7,641 bases of DNA from Gammaproteobacteria bacterium (GTDB lineage Bacteria; Pseudomonadota; Gammaproteobacteria; QNFN01), in NCBI GenBank assembly GCA_003645555.1, contig QNFN01000079.1:1-7641 (forward strand), written 5' to 3'. Positions 6,847 through 7,641 of the stretch are shown here, in pieces. Position numbers and translations under genes: made by a program. The notes beneath the pieces are model-generated. The model worked only from the letters and a program-made list of their open reading frames with translations, was not told the origin of the DNA and searched no databases. The first letter of the stretch is position 1; each line of letters opens with the position of its first letter.

Positions 6847-6952
6847 TGTGTGTTGATGATGATGCCGGGCCAAGCCGGCCGACGGATGGTAGCGAGGCGC
6901 TCATGTTGCCGGCAAGCACGGCAAGGGCCTGGGAAGGATTACTCGTACGCCG

Positions 6953-7414
6953 TCACAACGACTCTTCGACAATCAGTTGCAGCAGCGCCTCCACCGCCTC
7001 CAGCTCGGTTGTCGCTCCGCCTGCGGTTGGTCGCGGATACGCAAGGTAGACCGTATCCGGTATCCCGGCGAGGGTGTAGACGGCGATCCGGTAGGGGCAA
7101 TTGACCAGGGCATGGGGGTCGGCCTCGACCATCGCCCGGGTCAACTGGGCGCTGCAGAACTCGACCACTTCGGCCGCACCGAAAATCGGCTTGCCGGCAC
7201 CGAGGTCGCGCCCGGTGCGTTCAAGCATCTCACCGACATGCGAGGTCCCGCTCTCTACCAGCCCCTGGCCGATGATGGCATCGGCCAGATTTTGGCGGAC
7301 ATCGGCGAACTCGCCTTCGGTACTGGCCACCACCCGGCCCGGCTCCTCAAGCCACTCAGCCTGCAGCAGCGGCGCTGCCAGCAACAGTGCAACAAGACCG
7401 GTCACTCGCTTCAT
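6953..7414 (-). CDS. Secreted DUF302 domain protein
   Basis: This 153-residue protein begins with a short Sec signal peptide (MKRVTGLVALLLAAPLLQA, residues 1-19, cleavage likely after QA), so it is probably periplasmic. The remaining 134 residues are one DUF302 domain. The typical elements can be seen: GEFADVRQNLADAIIGQGL (about 34-52), HVGEMLERTGRDLG (59-72), the block VEFCSAQLTRAMVEADP (84-100), NCPYRIAVYTL (105-115) and TVYLAYPRP (121-129). C87 and C106 are the only cysteines and could form a disulfide after export. The ATG at 7414 follows a perfect AGGAGG with 7 nt spacing; the open frame continues upstream to 7516 but without such a site. Molecular function is unknown for this family. 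It is divergent from the radical SAM gene and 119 nt upstream of the kinase. Confidence 0.87.
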   Translation of the reverse strand: MKRVTGLVALLLAAPLLQAEWLEEPGRVVASTEGEFADVRQNLADAIIGQGLVESGTSHVGEMLERTGRDLGAGKPIFGAAEVVEFCSAQLTRAMVEADPHALVNCPYRIAVYTLAGIPDTVYLAYPRPTAGGATTELEAVEALLQLIVEESL

Positions 7415-7421
7415 ACGACAT

Positions 7422-7427
7422 CCTCCT
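7422..7427 (-). promoter_or_regulatory. Strong ribosome binding site for the DUF302 gene
   Basis: AGGAGG on the minus strand stands 7 nt before the ATG at 7414. It decides this start over the longer open frame and places the signal peptide at the N-terminus. Confidence 0.85.
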
Positions 7428-7445
7428 GCTATGGCATGCGCCGTG

Positions 7446-7474
7446 TCGGCAATGGCATCCATCCAGAGTATAAT
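7446..7474 (+). promoter_or_regulatory. Sigma70-type promoter for the radical SAM gene
   Basis: A perfect -10 box TATAAT (7469-7474) lies 17 bp after TCGGCA (7446-7451, 4 of 6 match to TTGACA). Transcription would start near 7481 and give a leader of about 59 nt before the ATG at 7540. On the other strand the same bases read TATACT (7472 to 7467), a possible -10 for the DUF302 gene, but with no good -35. Confidence 0.65.
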
Positions 7475-7489
7475 GCGCGTCCTGAAACC

Positions 7490-7514
7490 GGTCGGCGCGG
7501 TACCCCGCTCGACC
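7490..7514 (+). other. Hairpin in the leader of the radical SAM gene
   Basis: GGTCG (7490-7494) pairs with CGACC (7510-7514), and inside it GCGG (7497-7500) pairs with CCGC (7505-7508) around a TACC loop. The 9 base pairs are interrupted by a 2x1 internal loop. There is no T run after it, so it is not a terminator. It sits 25 nt before the start codon and may be chance in GC-rich DNA. Confidence 0.35.
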
Positions 7515-7539
7515 ACCTAGAAGCCCCCGGGCAGGAACC

Positions 7540-7641
7540 ATGTCCAGCACACCCGTAACCGCCCAGACCCCGGTCGAGCAGACGGTCGCCTACACGATTG
7601 ACGACCGCCTCTATCTCAACATCACCGACCGCTGCACGCTG
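7540..7641 (+). CDS. Radical SAM protein, TatD-associated type, 3' truncated by window edge
   Basis: Only the first 34 residues are in the window. The stretch YTIDDRLYLNITDRCTL ends just after the first cysteine (C32) of what should be a CxxxCxxC radical SAM cluster motif, a beta-strand then NITDRC opening that is characteristic of radical SAM enzymes. The form of this opening resembles the radical SAM proteins found next to, or fused with, TatD-family nucleases; that subfamily call is from memory and needs the rest of the protein. The ATG at 7540 follows AGGAA (7533-7537) at rather short spacing. A TATAAT promoter lies about 65 nt upstream. The remaining cysteines and any nuclease partner are outside the window. 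Confidence 0.72.
   Translation, partial: MSSTPVTAQTPVEQTVAYTIDDRLYLNITDRCTL

Noticed and set aside
6906..6924. Hairpin TTGCCG-loop-CGGCAA between the DUF302 and kinase genes, considered as a terminator
   Set aside because: The stem is only 6 bp and neither strand has a T run after it; read-through from DUF302 to the kinase cannot be excluded or shown.
7415..7516. Upstream extension of the DUF302 reading frame to 7516
   Set aside because: A perfect AGGAGG precedes the ATG at 7414, which also yields a proper signal peptide; the extension would bury it and cover the divergent promoter.

Overview
The window is GC-rich, densely coded DNA from a Gram-negative bacterium. An OmpA-type outer-membrane protein with a signal peptide and peptidoglycan-binding domain, sigma70-like promoters, strong Shine-Dalgarno sites and the mix of gene families point to the Pseudomonadota (Gamma- or Betaproteobacteria). 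This placement is inferred from family resemblance; there is no rRNA or other marker gene in the window.

Positions 1-4338 hold the end of a plus-strand operon. It runs from the C-terminal half of a molybdopterin oxidoreductase (cut by the window edge), to a four-cluster [4Fe-4S] subunit, to an eight-helix NrfD/DmsC-type membrane anchor, to a phenylacetate-CoA ligase, and ends in a strong intrinsic terminator. The three oxidoreductase genes overlap by ATGA (4 nt each). The arrangement fits the anaerobic phenylacetate route: the ligase makes phenylacetyl-CoA, and a PadBCD-type membrane complex oxidises its alpha carbon towards phenylglyoxylate, passing electrons through FeS clusters to the quinone pool. 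The phenylglyoxylate oxidoreductase genes (padEFGHI) that accompany this step in known denitrifiers are not here and could lie upstream.

Positions 4290-4679 are a 390-base convergent gap. It holds the plus-strand terminator, an 83-bp MITE-like element with 12-bp perfect terminal inverted repeats (16 of 18 matching when extended), about 140 bases with nothing recognisable, and an 11-bp-stem terminator serving the opposite strand.

Positions 4680-7414 are three minus-strand genes: an OmpA-family protein with a thrombospondin type-3 calcium-binding linker (own promoter visible), a PfkB-family sugar/nucleoside kinase with a TTG start, and a small secreted DUF302 protein. They look like separate housekeeping or envelope genes, not one pathway.

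Positions 7415-7539 form a divergent promoter region with a perfect TATAAT box facing right. It drives the start of a radical SAM protein (34 residues visible), resembling the group linked to TatD-family nucleases.

I found no CRISPR array, tRNA, rRNA, intact transposase, phage or defence genes, and no convincing undescribed system. The observations most worth a second look are the compact padBCD-ligase operon, the MITE-like element, and the divergent DUF302/radical SAM promoter region.
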